64,000 nucleotides of DNA, taken from the NCBI GenBank assembly GCA_965247245.1, contig CBDFGV010000003.1, positions 186,001 through 250,000 on the forward strand, in the 5' to 3' direction. Position 1 is the first letter of the stretch, and the number at the start of each line of letters is the position of its first letter. The stretch comes from Tectiglobus sp965247245. Its GTDB lineage: Bacteria > Pseudomonadota > Alphaproteobacteria > Rhizobiales > Hyphomicrobiaceae. Under the pieces are notes generated by a model. That model saw only the letters and a program-made list of their open reading frames with translations, was not told the DNA's origin and did no database searches. The position numbers and the translations under genes were made by a program. Positions 26,467 to 35,419 of the stretch are shown in pieces.

Positions 26467-26943
26467 TCAACCTCGATCCCGCAACAGCCGGGCTTTTTCA
26501 CGGTTCCAGTCGCGCTTCTTTTCCGTTTCACGCTTGTCGTGCAGCTTTTTGCCCTTGGCCACGCAGAGCCGCAGCTTGGCGATGCCGCGTGCATTGAAAT
26601 AGAGCTCCACGGGCACAATGGTCATACCTTCGCGATCGACTGCCTGGGCCAGCTTGGCGATTTCCTTCTTGTGCAGCAGCAGCCGACGTGGCCGCCTTGG
26701 CTCATGCTGATAGAACGGCCCGGCCTGCTGGTACTCAGGAATGTGCGCATTGATTAAGAAAATGCCGCCGTTTTCGACCGAGGCATAGCTTTCGGCAATA
26801 TTCGCCTGTCCCTGGCGAAGCGACTTAACCTCCGTCCCGGTCAACTGGAGCCCGGCCTCGATGTCGCCATCGAGGTGATATTCGAAGCGCGCGCGGCGGT
26901 TCTCCGCCACGGTCTTGCGGGCGCCGGTGTTTTGCGCCGCCAT
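26467..26943 (-). CDS. smpB: SsrA-binding protein SmpB
   Basis: A 158-residue protein that binds the tRNA-like domain of tmRNA and is required for trans-translation, which rescues stalled ribosomes. Diagnostic segments: ENRRARFEYHLD, GLQLTGTEVKSLRQG (residues about 31-46), IPEYQQAGPFYQHEPRRPR, LLLHKKEIAKL and the basic C-terminal tail KGKKLHDKRETEKKRDW in part, which enters the mRNA channel. It lies downstream of dapA on the same strand, the usual order in Rhizobiales. A terminator-like hairpin lies between them. Confidence 0.97.
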   Translation of the reverse strand: MAAQNTGARKTVAENRRARFEYHLDGDIEAGLQLTGTEVKSLRQGQANIAESYASVENGGIFLINAHIPEYQQAGPFYQHEPRRPRRLLLHKKEIAKLAQAVDREGMTIVPVELYFNARGIAKLRLCVAKGKKLHDKRETEKKRDWNREKARLLRDRG

Positions 26944-26993
26944 TATGACATTCCTTCTCTCGGCCCGTGGGAATGGACCGGTTTCGACAAAGA

Positions 26994-27021
26994 AGGCGCC
27001 TCCTGCTGTCAGGAGGCGCCT
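26994..27021 (-). terminator. Hairpin between dapA and smpB
   Basis: A 12-bp perfect stem AGGCGCCTCCTG/CAGGAGGCGCCT with a 4-base loop, followed on the minus strand by TTCTTTGTC. It sits 48 bp after the dapA stop, so it should end or attenuate dapA transcription before smpB. Confidence 0.75.
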
Positions 27022-27068
27022 ATTCTCAATAACATACGCAAGATCTTAGCCGAATTTACGGCAGATCT

Positions 27069-27959
27069 CTATTCAGCAGCTGCGGCCTGTAGCAGACCGG
27101 CATGATCCATCGCTGCATCAACAGCCTTTTTGGTGGCCTCGGAAATCGGTGCCATCGGTAGCCGCGCGAAGCCATCACCAAAGCCAAGCTTGGCGCAGGC
27201 ATACTTTACCGGGCCCGGGCTGGTCTCGACGAACAGGGCATCGTGGAGCGGCATCAACGCATCCTGGATCTCAAGTGCCGTCTTGTAATCACCAGCCAGC
27301 GTGGCAGCCTGGAACTTCGCGCATAGTGCTGGGGCGACATTGGCTGTCACCGATATACAACCTGTACCGCCATGGGCGTTAAAGCCAAGCGCCGTCGCAT
27401 CCTCACCCGACAGCATGACGAAGTCCTTGCCACAGGCGGCCCGCTGCAGCGAGGCACGCGCCAGATTGGCCGTTGCGTCCTTAACCCCGACCACGTTCTT
27501 CAGTTTTGCGCAGCGCGCCATCGTGTCGACCTGCATGTCAGACACGGTGCGGCCTGGCACGTTGTACATCACGATCGGAATGTCGACGGCGTCGTTGATC
27601 GCCTCGACGTGCCGAAACAGCCCTTCCTGCGTTGGCTTGTTGTAGTACGGCATGACGATCAGCACCGCGTCGGCGCCAACCTCCTTGGCATGCTTGGAAT
27701 AATCAATCGCCTCGGCGGTCGAGTTGGACCCTGCGCCTGCGATCACCGGCACGCGCTTATTGGCGGTCTCAACACAGATTTCCACAACGCGCTTGTGCTC
27801 GTCATGGTCCACCGTCGGGCTCTCACCGGTCGTGCCGACAGGCACCAAACCGTTTGAACCCTGACTAATTTGCCATTCGACAAACCGGGCAAATGTCGCT
27901 TCGTCCACAGCACCGTCCTTGAACGGTGTAATCAGTGCGGGAATTGACCCCTTGAACAT
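27069..27959 (-). CDS. dapA: 4-hydroxy-tetrahydrodipicolinate synthase DapA
   Basis: Condenses pyruvate with aspartate semialdehyde in the lysine and diaminopimelate pathway. At 296 residues it has Schiff-base Lys160 (GVKDAT), Tyr132 (YNVPGRT), Tyr106 (PYYNKPT), Thr43-Thr44 (GTTGES) and the general aldolase fold, one position off E. coli numbering (Lys161, Tyr133, Tyr107, Thr44-Thr45). Its place between slt and smpB is the normal location of the biosynthetic gene in alphaproteobacteria. A paralogue at 8778 belongs to a catabolic-type operon. Confidence 0.95.
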   Translation of the reverse strand: MFKGSIPALITPFKDGAVDEATFARFVEWQISQGSNGLVPVGTTGESPTVDHDEHKRVVEICVETANKRVPVIAGAGSNSTAEAIDYSKHAKEVGADAVLIVMPYYNKPTQEGLFRHVEAINDAVDIPIVMYNVPGRTVSDMQVDTMARCAKLKNVVGVKDATANLARASLQRAACGKDFVMLSGEDATALGFNAHGGTGCISVTANVAPALCAKFQAATLAGDYKTALEIQDALMPLHDALFVETSPGPVKYACAKLGFGDGFARLPMAPISEATKKAVDAAMDHAGLLQAAAAE

Positions 27960-28256
27960 TGCATCCTCCTTTGCTCTCGGGGCTTCACCAGCGTATCAGC
28001 CATCTCAGCGCACGCCTCTCACCACCTTTTTGTCAGATTTTTTTCGCTTTCGCAAAACCAATGCCACGTTATCTGCGCATTTTGCGTTGAGGACAGCGTA
28101 GGCGGTTTGGTAAATGCTCGCAACAATGTGAATTCTGAATGGTTGCAAGCGTGGTTGTCAGGTCGCACGGAGTAGGCGTGAGGACAACCGAGTGAGTCGG
28201 TGCGTTGTGACGGGGGAAACTGGCGGGTCCAGAACGGCGGACAGCTGGCGAGGCGT

Positions 28257-30689
28257 ATGCAGAAGATCGGTCTGAGCTTCTATCTGACTTTCATCTGCCT
28301 GGTGATTGGGCTTGTTGTGGGCGTGGCCATGTTGGCACCGGCTCCCAAGAAGTCACAACAACAGACAGGTGGTGCGGTGACGTCGGCGAGCGCTGATGAG
28401 CTGTCGCAATCCACCGTCGCGGCTGATCATTCATCTCAGGCGCAAACGACCTCGCGGAGCAGCATTGCATCGGCGCTGCATTTCATCGCGTCACCGTCAA
28501 CGGATGCTCGCCCGGAGAATGACAAGGCACCGGCCAAGCAGACTGCCGCGAAGACACCCAAGGCGTCTGCAAAGCCGGCGCAACCGGTAGCCAGCCAGAC
28601 AGCTAAGACTGAGCCACCAAAAACCCCCGCTCCGAAAAAAGCTGAAAAGCCAGCCGCGCCGAAAACCCCGGTCGATAACTCCGAGGAAGGCAAGTTTCGC
28701 CGCCAAATGGCCGAGGCGATTGCACCGCTCGTGCAGTTGGAGTTGTCCAGCGAGGACAAGAAGGCGCTGGCGGCAGCCCTCAAAGCCATCAAACAACGGC
28801 AACGGGATACCGCGCTCGCTGAACGGGACAAGATCAAAGTCGCAGCTGCACGAAAGCTGGTCGACTGGACGGCGCTGCGGAGTGGTTACGGCCGGCCACA
28901 GGATTTCTCCGAGTTCCTGGACGCCAACCCAATGTGGCCCGACCAGCGTCTGATGACACGGCGCCTCGAGCAGGCGCTGTTTATCGACGGTGGCAGCGCC
29001 AAAGGCATTCTCAAGCATTTCGAGAAAAAGAAGCCGGCCTTTGATGCCGGCATCGCAGCCAAGGCATCGGCCCATCTCGCGTTGGGTAATAAGAACAAGG
29101 CCAAGCAACTTGCAGCTGAGGCGTGGTGCGGTGGTGGCATTGCTGCGTCGCGCGAAGAGGCATTCCTGAAGCGCTTTGGTGCCTTGCTGACCAACGCCGA
29201 TCACCAGTGCCGGGTGGATCGCCTGCTGGTCGCTAACCATCGCTGGACCAACACACGCAAGACCAAGGCGCATGCCATTCGCCGCGCCATCAAGCTTCTC
29301 GACAAGAAGTATCAGAAGAAAGCCACCGCCCGCCTTGCGGCCTTCCTCCGCCAGCGTGTCGCGACGAAGTGGCTAAATCAGGTGCCCGCCGAGCTCGCCA
29401 AGGAGGATTGGGGCTTTGCGTTTCAGAAAGTCCAGCACCTGCGCCAAGCCAAAAAGTATGAAGCCGCCTGGAAGCTTCTCAAGACGGTGCCCACCGATCC
29501 GGACAAGATCATCAATCGTGACGCCTGGTGGGAGGAGCGCCATCGCAACGCACTGGCCGCGCTGCGCAAGAAGCGCAACAAGCTGGCGTACTCGTTTGTC
29601 GCTGATATTCGACCAGAGTCAGTTAACCCGGCCAAGGATCAGGCCTTCTTTGCCGGTTGGGTGGCCCTGCGCAAGCTCGCCAAACCGAAACAGGCCCTCG
29701 AACACTTCACGCGTATGCGCGAGTTGGTGGACGGCCCCCTCAGCTCATCCAAAGCCGAGTTCTGGCTCGGTCGCACCAACATGGCGCTGGGCAACAAGGA
29801 GAAGGCCCGCGAACATTATAAGAAGGGCGCCGAGTACCGGGACACGTTCCACGGCCAGCTGTCCCGCCAAGCCCTGTCGCCGCAAGACAGCACGATGGAG
29901 CTGCCGCTGCCGACAGCGCCGGCAAACGAGCAGATCAAGCGCTTCCTTGAAAATGATGCGGTGCAGGCCGCAACCATCGCCCATCGCGAAGGACTGCCGC
30001 GCACGCACGTCCTGAAGTTCTTCCGCGCCATAGCCAAGAAACTCGAATCCGAGGCCGAAGTCGCCATGCTGGCCCAACTGGCCAATGCCTTGGGCGATGG
30101 TCAGTTGGAAGTGCGCACCGGCAAGACCGGCATCGCCCGCGGCTTCAACATGTACATTTATTCCTATCCGGTTGCCGGCATCCCGGCGTTCAAGCCGCTG
30201 CGGAAATCGCCCGAGCGGGCCTTGATGCTCGCCATCGCGCGCCAGGAGAGCGAGTTCAATACGCGCATCGTCTCTGGTGCCGGCGCGCGCGGCATCATGC
30301 AGGTCATGCCGATTACGGCCCGTCATGTCTGCCGCGATTACAAGATCAAATGCCGGATCAAGGACCTGCTGACGGACCCCGAGTATAACGCGAAGATTGC
30401 CTCGGCCTACATCGCGGACCGGACTGATGACTTTGCCGGCAGCTACATCCTAACGTTCACCGGCTACAATGCCGGTCCCGGCCGCACCCGCCAATGGCTG
30501 CGCACCATCGGCGATCCCCGCGACAAGCGTATCGAACCTCTCGACTGGATTTACCGGATCCCCTTCGAAGAGACCCGCAAGTACACCCAGAAGGTGCTCT
30601 CGAACGTGCAGGTCTATCGGGCACGTCTGGGCGAAAAGAAGCCGCTTCGCCTACGCCGTGATATGGCGCGCGCCCGCGGAAAAAGCTGA
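28257..30689 (+). CDS. Soluble lytic murein transglycosylase (Slt family)
   Basis: About 810 residues from MQKIGLSFYLT; a GTG 57 bases upstream is an alternative start. A signal anchor (residues 5-30) leads to a Pro/Ala/Lys-rich spacer (about 35-160), an alpha-superhelical U domain of many helical pairs (about 165-610), and a C-terminal SLT domain. The catalytic Glu is in RQESEFN, followed by GARGIMQVMP and FTGYNAGPGR, all classic SLT motifs. It cuts peptidoglycan glycan strands to 1,6-anhydro products in the periplasm. It diverges from dapA, as in many Rhizobiales. Confidence 0.93.
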   Translation: MQKIGLSFYLTFICLVIGLVVGVAMLAPAPKKSQQQTGGAVTSASADELSQSTVAADHSSQAQTTSRSSIASALHFIASPSTDARPENDKAPAKQTAAKTPKASAKPAQPVASQTAKTEPPKTPAPKKAEKPAAPKTPVDNSEEGKFRRQMAEAIAPLVQLELSSEDKKALAAALKAIKQRQRDTALAERDKIKVAAARKLVDWTALRSGYGRPQDFSEFLDANPMWPDQRLMTRRLEQALFIDGGSAKGILKHFEKKKPAFDAGIAAKASAHLALGNKNKAKQLAAEAWCGGGIAASREEAFLKRFGALLTNADHQCRVDRLLVANHRWTNTRKTKAHAIRRAIKLLDKKYQKKATARLAAFLRQRVATKWLNQVPAELAKEDWGFAFQKVQHLRQAKKYEAAWKLLKTVPTDPDKIINRDAWWEERHRNALAALRKKRNKLAYSFVADIRPESVNPAKDQAFFAGWVALRKLAKPKQALEHFTRMRELVDGPLSSSKAEFWLGRTNMALGNKEKAREHYKKGAEYRDTFHGQLSRQALSPQDSTMELPLPTAPANEQIKRFLENDAVQAATIAHREGLPRTHVLKFFRAIAKKLESEAEVAMLAQLANALGDGQLEVRTGKTGIARGFNMYIYSYPVAGIPAFKPLRKSPERALMLAIARQESEFNTRIVSGAGARGIMQVMPITARHVCRDYKIKCRIKDLLTDPEYNAKIASAYIADRTDDFAGSYILTFTGYNAGPGRTRQWLRTIGDPRDKRIEPLDWIYRIPFEETRKYTQKVLSNVQVYRARLGEKKPLRLRRDMARARGKS

Positions 30690-30776
30690 GCGGGACGCGT
30701 TCTAACCACTTCCTGATTTGACAGCGGCCGTGATCTTGGCAATGAACGATCTTGGTTAACCGCGGGGAGTGTGACC

Positions 30777-31664
30777 ATGAGCGATGCTGCCGACGCCGAC
30801 AGCTGGCAAGATATCTACATTCATGCACGTGATGGCATTCGTCTCTACGGGCGCCACTATCCGGCACCTGGATCGACAAAGCGCCCGGTGCTGTGCCTCG
30901 CCGGTTTGACCCGCAACTCCCGCGATTTCCATAGCGTTGCAATGGCCCTGTCCGGGTCCGGCCCCAATGCGCGGGATGTGTTCACCTTCGATTGCCGCGG
31001 GCGCGGGCTCTCCGACTATGCGCCGAGCTGGAAAGACTATGTCGTGCCCGTCGAGATGCTCGATGTGCAGGACTTCATGGCCGCGCAACAGCTGCACGGC
31101 GCAGCACTGCTCGGAACATCCCGTGGCGGCCTGATCACCATGGTGCTGGCAGCCGCGATGCCGTCGCTGATTGGCGCGGCCATTCTCAACGACATCGGCC
31201 CGGTCATCGAGCAGGATGGCTTGATGCGTATCGCTGGCTATGTCGGCAAGGAGTTTTCGCCCGCAAGTTGGGAAGAAGCCGCCAATCGCGTCAAGACGAA
31301 CAACAGTACTGCCTTCCCGAACCTGGGTGATGACGACTGGCAGGCTCTCGCCCGCCAATTCTACAATGAGAAGCGCGATGGCGGCCCCGGCGTCGGCTAT
31401 GACCAAAACATCGCCAAGACGTTCTCGCTTAAGGACGGACCGGTGCCGCAGCTCTGGCCGCAGTTTCTCGCCCTGTCGCGCGTACCATGCCTCGTGCTGC
31501 GCGGCGAGCTGTCAGATCTGTTGAGCAAGGAGACTGTCGCTGAGATGCAGCGCCGCCATCCGAACTGCCTGACCTACACCATCGCTGGTGAGGGCCACGC
31601 GCCACTATTGCGCGACAAAGACTCGATCGGCGCCATCAGGGAGTTTCTCGGTCGCGCGGACTGA
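30777..31664 (+). CDS. Alpha/beta hydrolase
   Basis: A 295-residue alpha/beta hydrolase starting at MSDAADADSWQD with GGGGAG 7 bases upstream. The nucleophile elbow is GTSRGG (Ser115), the oxyanion region is CLAGLTRNSRDF (residues about 40-51), and the catalytic His is in GEGHAPLL near the C-terminus. The acid is probably Asp in the segment LRGELSDLLS. The family includes esterases, C-C hydrolases and dehalogenases. It follows slt by 87 bp and may be transcribed separately. Confidence 0.88.
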   Translation: MSDAADADSWQDIYIHARDGIRLYGRHYPAPGSTKRPVLCLAGLTRNSRDFHSVAMALSGSGPNARDVFTFDCRGRGLSDYAPSWKDYVVPVEMLDVQDFMAAQQLHGAALLGTSRGGLITMVLAAAMPSLIGAAILNDIGPVIEQDGLMRIAGYVGKEFSPASWEEAANRVKTNNSTAFPNLGDDDWQALARQFYNEKRDGGPGVGYDQNIAKTFSLKDGPVPQLWPQFLALSRVPCLVLRGELSDLLSKETVAEMQRRHPNCLTYTIAGEGHAPLLRDKDSIGAIREFLGRAD

Positions 31665-31816
31665 GTAGCGATCAAAGGAACCACAGGCGCGCTCGCACCG
31701 TCTCGTATGACGCCGGCCTAATCTCGCTCTTATGACATGCATTAGAGCAAGATCGTGTCACGTAGGCTGCCTGCAGTCCGAGGCATTCGTTGCGATCAGC
31801 TGCCCGCAACGCTGTC

Positions 31817-33991
31817 TTATGGGCAGATGCTGCTCAGAGCAACGCCATCAATAGTCAGGTTGTCACCATCGACGATTGTGGCCGACGCATCCCTCACGCA
31901 TGTGACAGCACTACCTGTTGTGTTCACGTTGCCCGTGCTGCCGGCGAGGATCGTGGTTGTGTCACCGTCAAAGTTGAAGAACGACGTCGAGGGGGGCGTA
32001 CCTGATATTGTGTTGTTGGCGAAGAGCAACGAGAGATCGGCGTCGACGTAGACAAATTGATCCGTGATGTCCGAGAAGGTCGTGTTCAAGAATTGGACGA
32101 CGCTGTCTGTTCCGAACAGGAAAGCACCATACATGGAACTACTGGATATTATCGTATTCGAGATCCTGATGTCGTCATTGTCACCACCACTGTAGACGGC
32201 ATATTCTGTGTCGGAGATTGACGAATTCGTCAGAACGATTGTGTTGTTGTTATTCTCACTCAGAACACCAAACTCACCGCCGTCGATGGTCAGATTGTCG
32301 ATAACTGCCGTATTCCCCACTCCGCTTAGGCCAAATGCATAATCAGTGGTTCCCAAGATCTCGACGTCATTGAGCCATAGCTGGTTGTCATCGCTGACCC
32401 AGATCCCGTAACCTGAATTGAGGATCGAGAGGCCAGTGATGTAAATGAGGTTATGATCAAGTGCCCAAATGCCTGCGGTGTCGGCGTTGGTGATTGAACC
32501 ACCTTGAACAACAACCGTGTTGTAAAAATCAATCCCGATGCCGTTGTCACCAACATTCCAGATCTTTAGGCCGATCAAGCCGAATACATTGTCGGCAAGT
32601 GCGTCGCCGTCACTAATGGTAACACCATTATCGCCAGTCTCCGAGATATTGAGATAGGTGAGAAATACGTTGGTTAGTCTCTCCGTTGTCGCAATACCGC
32701 TGCCGTCTCCAACATCGTTTCCGCGGCCGACGATCGTGAGGCCCGACACGTGGGTATTGGAGCCGTTCAAAAACAAATTGTCATCATCGTCCTCAGGACT
32801 CGTTAGTCGTCCCGCTGCGCCGGGTGCCGTGAATGGCAACACGATGCCAGTGCGGCGGCCGCGCACCAAGATAGTCTTTCCGCCGCCCATCAGCGTCTGA
32901 TTGCCTTGCAGGGTCTGTCCGCCTTGTACTTCGCCATTGACGATGATCAGAGAATTATCGCCGGCCGTTGTTGAGGCTGTTGTCACATCGGTCGTCGCAT
33001 CGGCATAGGCGACGCGATCGAAGTCCGTGCCGGTCCGCTCATCTTCGACACTCTCGCGCTTGCTACGGCCGGTGACGATGTCGGTGTCGCGCTCGACGCC
33101 ATCGAGCATACGGCGCTGCTGGTGTGAGAGCGAGGCCAGCGATCGTACCGATTGGCCGCCACTCAGCGGGATACGCATGCGCAGGCCAACATCATGGCGC
33201 GTCTCGCGGACATCGTCGCGGCTGACTTCGTACTCGGCTGTGAGGCACGAGCCCGGGATCGATGCGATGACATCGTTGACGCGCAACTCCAGCCGGCCTT
33301 TGACACCGGTGACGTTGTCTTCGGCATCATCGCTATAGAAGTGGTAGCCACCTGCATAGGCGCGCAGTTCAAAGAGGTTCGGGTCAAGCTTGAGATACTC
33401 CGTCGGCAGGCGAAAGCCGACTTCCCCGTCGATGCCCTTCAGGCCGACCTCTTCCATTCCGTTGATAAAGATCTGGTCGCCCTGTAGTTGGACCTGTGCA
33501 AAGCCCGCAACGCCGGCTTGTGGTGCGGTCACCGGGCCATACCAGTTGAGCCGCAGATCAACGTTCTTCGACAACGCTTCAAACCCGCCGGAGAGCTGCC
33601 AGAAGGTGTTGTCGATATCCGTTCTGCGGACGTCGCCGCCGATCCAGGCACCGATGTTAAAACCCGACGGCATCATCTGGCGATAGCCGAACGCGAGATT
33701 GCCTTCTTTGGCGCTGTCGTCGAAGAACTTGGCGGTCAGCTGCCCAAACAGCAGCGTTCGCTCACTACCGCGGATTGGCGCAAAGACCGTTGTCTCGCCA
33801 CGGTTCGTGCCGGTTGTGCCGGTACTGTCTTCATCGCGGCTGTTGTGATAGCCGCCAATCTCAAACCACGGATGCCAGTTTGATGGTTTGTGCGAGGGTT
33901 GGCTGGCGATGGCATCCGTAGCCGCTGCGCAACTGACCAGCATCGCCATCGCAACAGCAAGCGATTTGCGCGCACGCGATGTTCGAACCAT
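31817..33991 (-). CDS. Inverse-autotransporter-type surface protein, paralogue 1
   Basis: About 724 residues from MVRTSRARKSLA (preceded by GGGGG; the homologous copy also starts MVR). Signal peptide about residues 1-30. Residues about 38-270 form a beta-domain matching inverse autotransporters (intimin/invasin type): WHPWFEIGGYHNSRDED, GETTVFAPI, LAFGYRQMMP, RLNWYGP. The following QQRRMLDGVERDTDIVTG resembles the conserved linker after the barrel. The remainder is a right-handed beta-helix of about 23-residue rungs rich in GI, N and I/V, ending with two Cys (VTCVRD and SSICP). The barrel should sit in the outer membrane with the passenger outside. Copies 2 and 3 lie at 39591 and 42190. Confidence 0.75.
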   Translation of the reverse strand: MVRTSRARKSLAVAMAMLVSCAAATDAIASQPSHKPSNWHPWFEIGGYHNSRDEDSTGTTGTNRGETTVFAPIRGSERTLLFGQLTAKFFDDSAKEGNLAFGYRQMMPSGFNIGAWIGGDVRRTDIDNTFWQLSGGFEALSKNVDLRLNWYGPVTAPQAGVAGFAQVQLQGDQIFINGMEEVGLKGIDGEVGFRLPTEYLKLDPNLFELRAYAGGYHFYSDDAEDNVTGVKGRLELRVNDVIASIPGSCLTAEYEVSRDDVRETRHDVGLRMRIPLSGGQSVRSLASLSHQQRRMLDGVERDTDIVTGRSKRESVEDERTGTDFDRVAYADATTDVTTASTTAGDNSLIIVNGEVQGGQTLQGNQTLMGGGKTILVRGRRTGIVLPFTAPGAAGRLTSPEDDDDNLFLNGSNTHVSGLTIVGRGNDVGDGSGIATTERLTNVFLTYLNISETGDNGVTISDGDALADNVFGLIGLKIWNVGDNGIGIDFYNTVVVQGGSITNADTAGIWALDHNLIYITGLSILNSGYGIWVSDDNQLWLNDVEILGTTDYAFGLSGVGNTAVIDNLTIDGGEFGVLSENNNNTIVLTNSSISDTEYAVYSGGDNDDIRISNTIISSSSMYGAFLFGTDSVVQFLNTTFSDITDQFVYVDADLSLLFANNTISGTPPSTSFFNFDGDTTTILAGSTGNVNTTGSAVTCVRDASATIVDGDNLTIDGVALSSICP
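32720..33895. repeat. Long direct repeat, copy A (beta-domain coding DNA)
   Basis: The DNA coding for the signal, beta-domain and linker of paralogue 1 closely matches 40570-41745 in paralogue 2, offset about 7.85 kb, with mostly third-position differences. The corresponding part of paralogue 3 (about 43110-44290) is more diverged. Limits are approximate. Confidence 0.8.
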
Positions 33992-34099
33992 CCCCATCCC
34001 CCAAATTGCCACCACGTAGAGCAGGACACGCGCAGGCAGTTCTTCCGGTCAGATGCGCGTCGCGCGCCGTCAGAAAAGGAAGCAAACTCCTGCTGACCC

Positions 34100-34133
34100 A
34101 TTCATAAGTCGGGAGAAAGCTGAGGTGTTAGGC
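34100..34133 (-). promoter_or_regulatory. Promoter-like element of paralogue 1
   Basis: On the minus strand GCCTAACAC is followed, 18 bp after TAACAC, by TATGAAT. The same TAACAC-N18-TA pattern precedes both other paralogues. It lies about 110 bases before the start codon. Conservation across three upstream regions is the evidence; sigma factor not assigned. Confidence 0.55.
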
Positions 34134-34468
34134 CTCGAGCGAAGAGTTCGAAGCGGTTTCGGCAGGCCGGTTTGTGTCATGAAATGGGGTGGGTGTGCCG
34201 CCGGACAGTGCTCATGTGACATTGGCAGTAAGGCGCGTCGAAGAGGCAAAAAGCGTCCTGGTTCAACATCGTCCAGCGAGATGCGCACTCCGAACGAACG
34301 GCAACCCAAACCACGTTGGAGGCCAATCAGCCTTTGGTTCGTTGCCGCCCCATCATGCTAAAAGCGCAGGCATGTGGCTGCGATGCAGCAGGCCAATGCT
34401 AAAATGAGAAGCGCTTCTCAAAGATTGGAATGAGAAGCCTACGCTAGTGATCGAGCGCGCGATAAGCG
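34134..34468. other. Intergenic region with perfect palindrome
   Basis: Holds the 16-bp perfect palindrome TGAGAAGCGCTTCTCA (34405-34420) and a further half copy TGAGAAGC at 34431-34438, a layout expected of a dimeric repressor site. No reading frame here is convincing. Confidence 0.45.
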
Positions 34469-35203
34469 CTAACCACCGCCATGCAGCTGCCGGATGAGCT
34501 TAGTCGCCTGGACGCGGCAGCCGCGTGCAGCCATCCATTGCAACAATGGCCCGCCCGGAGCCGCGTCAACATCATCGGGCAGCACGGACAGCACGATGGC
34601 CGTGTTGCGTCCACCGGCCAGTACGCTCAATTGAACACCGTTGGCGAGCGGTTGATCAGTGACCCGATGCGTGGATTTTCCGGCCGGCCAGTCGAGTTTC
34701 TTGGGCGTGCCGTTCAGCGGCCATAGAGCGACGATTGCAGGCTGATTGGCGGTCGGTCGCCACAACATCATTTGCTTGGGCCGCACGCAGGCCTTACCGG
34801 CCCGATGGGCTTCGACGATCCAGATGTTGCCGGGCGCCGCACGTGGACCCGAGCCAGATGTGACCGCGCGCGTTGCCCCGAGTGTCGTGGAGCGGCGCGT
34901 TGTGCCCAGGAGTTTGCTCACCGCAGCAAGCCGGTTGCCGCCTTTCGCGCTTTTACCGCCTTTGACGGGCCCCGAAAACGGACCTTTGAGCTTAATCACC
35001 TCGCCTGACTGCGCGAGAATGGTGACCCGCCCGCCGGCTGCCAGGGTAATGCTGCTACCGGCTTTCAGCGTCTTGCCCGGCGCCAGCTTGGCACCGGCAT
35101 TATCAGCCGCGATCACCACCAACTCCGCAGCTGATACAACTTGCGCGCAAGTCAATGCCGCAACCAGCAAAAGCGCGGAAAGTGTGGGTCTCAGCAAGTG
35201 CAT
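34469..35203 (-). CDS. Exported FecR-like protein
   Basis: A 244-residue protein starting MHLLRPTLSALLL; signal peptide residues 1-26 (cleavage near VSA). The segment LAPGKTLKAGSSITLAAGGRVTILAQSGEVIKLKGPFSG (residues about 38-76) has the beta pattern of FecR-type domains, where a short sugar- or ligand-binding barrel is predicted. The C-terminal half is a separate beta-rich region with two Cys (KACVRP and RGCRVQ), probably disulfide bonded. It diverges from the exported caspase-like gene with a 216-bp gap, so the two could share control. Confidence 0.65.
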   Translation of the reverse strand: MHLLRPTLSALLLVAALTCAQVVSAAELVVIAADNAGAKLAPGKTLKAGSSITLAAGGRVTILAQSGEVIKLKGPFSGPVKGGKSAKGGNRLAAVSKLLGTTRRSTTLGATRAVTSGSGPRAAPGNIWIVEAHRAGKACVRPKQMMLWRPTANQPAIVALWPLNGTPKKLDWPAGKSTHRVTDQPLANGVQLSVLAGGRNTAIVLSVLPDDVDAAPGGPLLQWMAARGCRVQATKLIRQLHGGG

Positions 35204-35419
35204 CGCGTAGCTCCAGATGTCTTTGGTACAGCCATTATAGGCGCATTGACCAGTTTCCAACAGCACCCGGCAGAGAGATCCTCGATTAAGCTCAACACTA
35301 GGTTTTTCCTGTAGTCTGCAACAATGGATCTACTTAGAGGCATGATCACTTTGCTGATGAGTGCGGCCATGACAAAACCACCGCTGTCACGTATTATAGC
35401 TTATGGATCAAAGGGATTC

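Noticed and set aside
28497..29273. 258-residue frame antisense to slt
   Set aside because: No recognisable domain; it lies inside a gene with strong family evidence.
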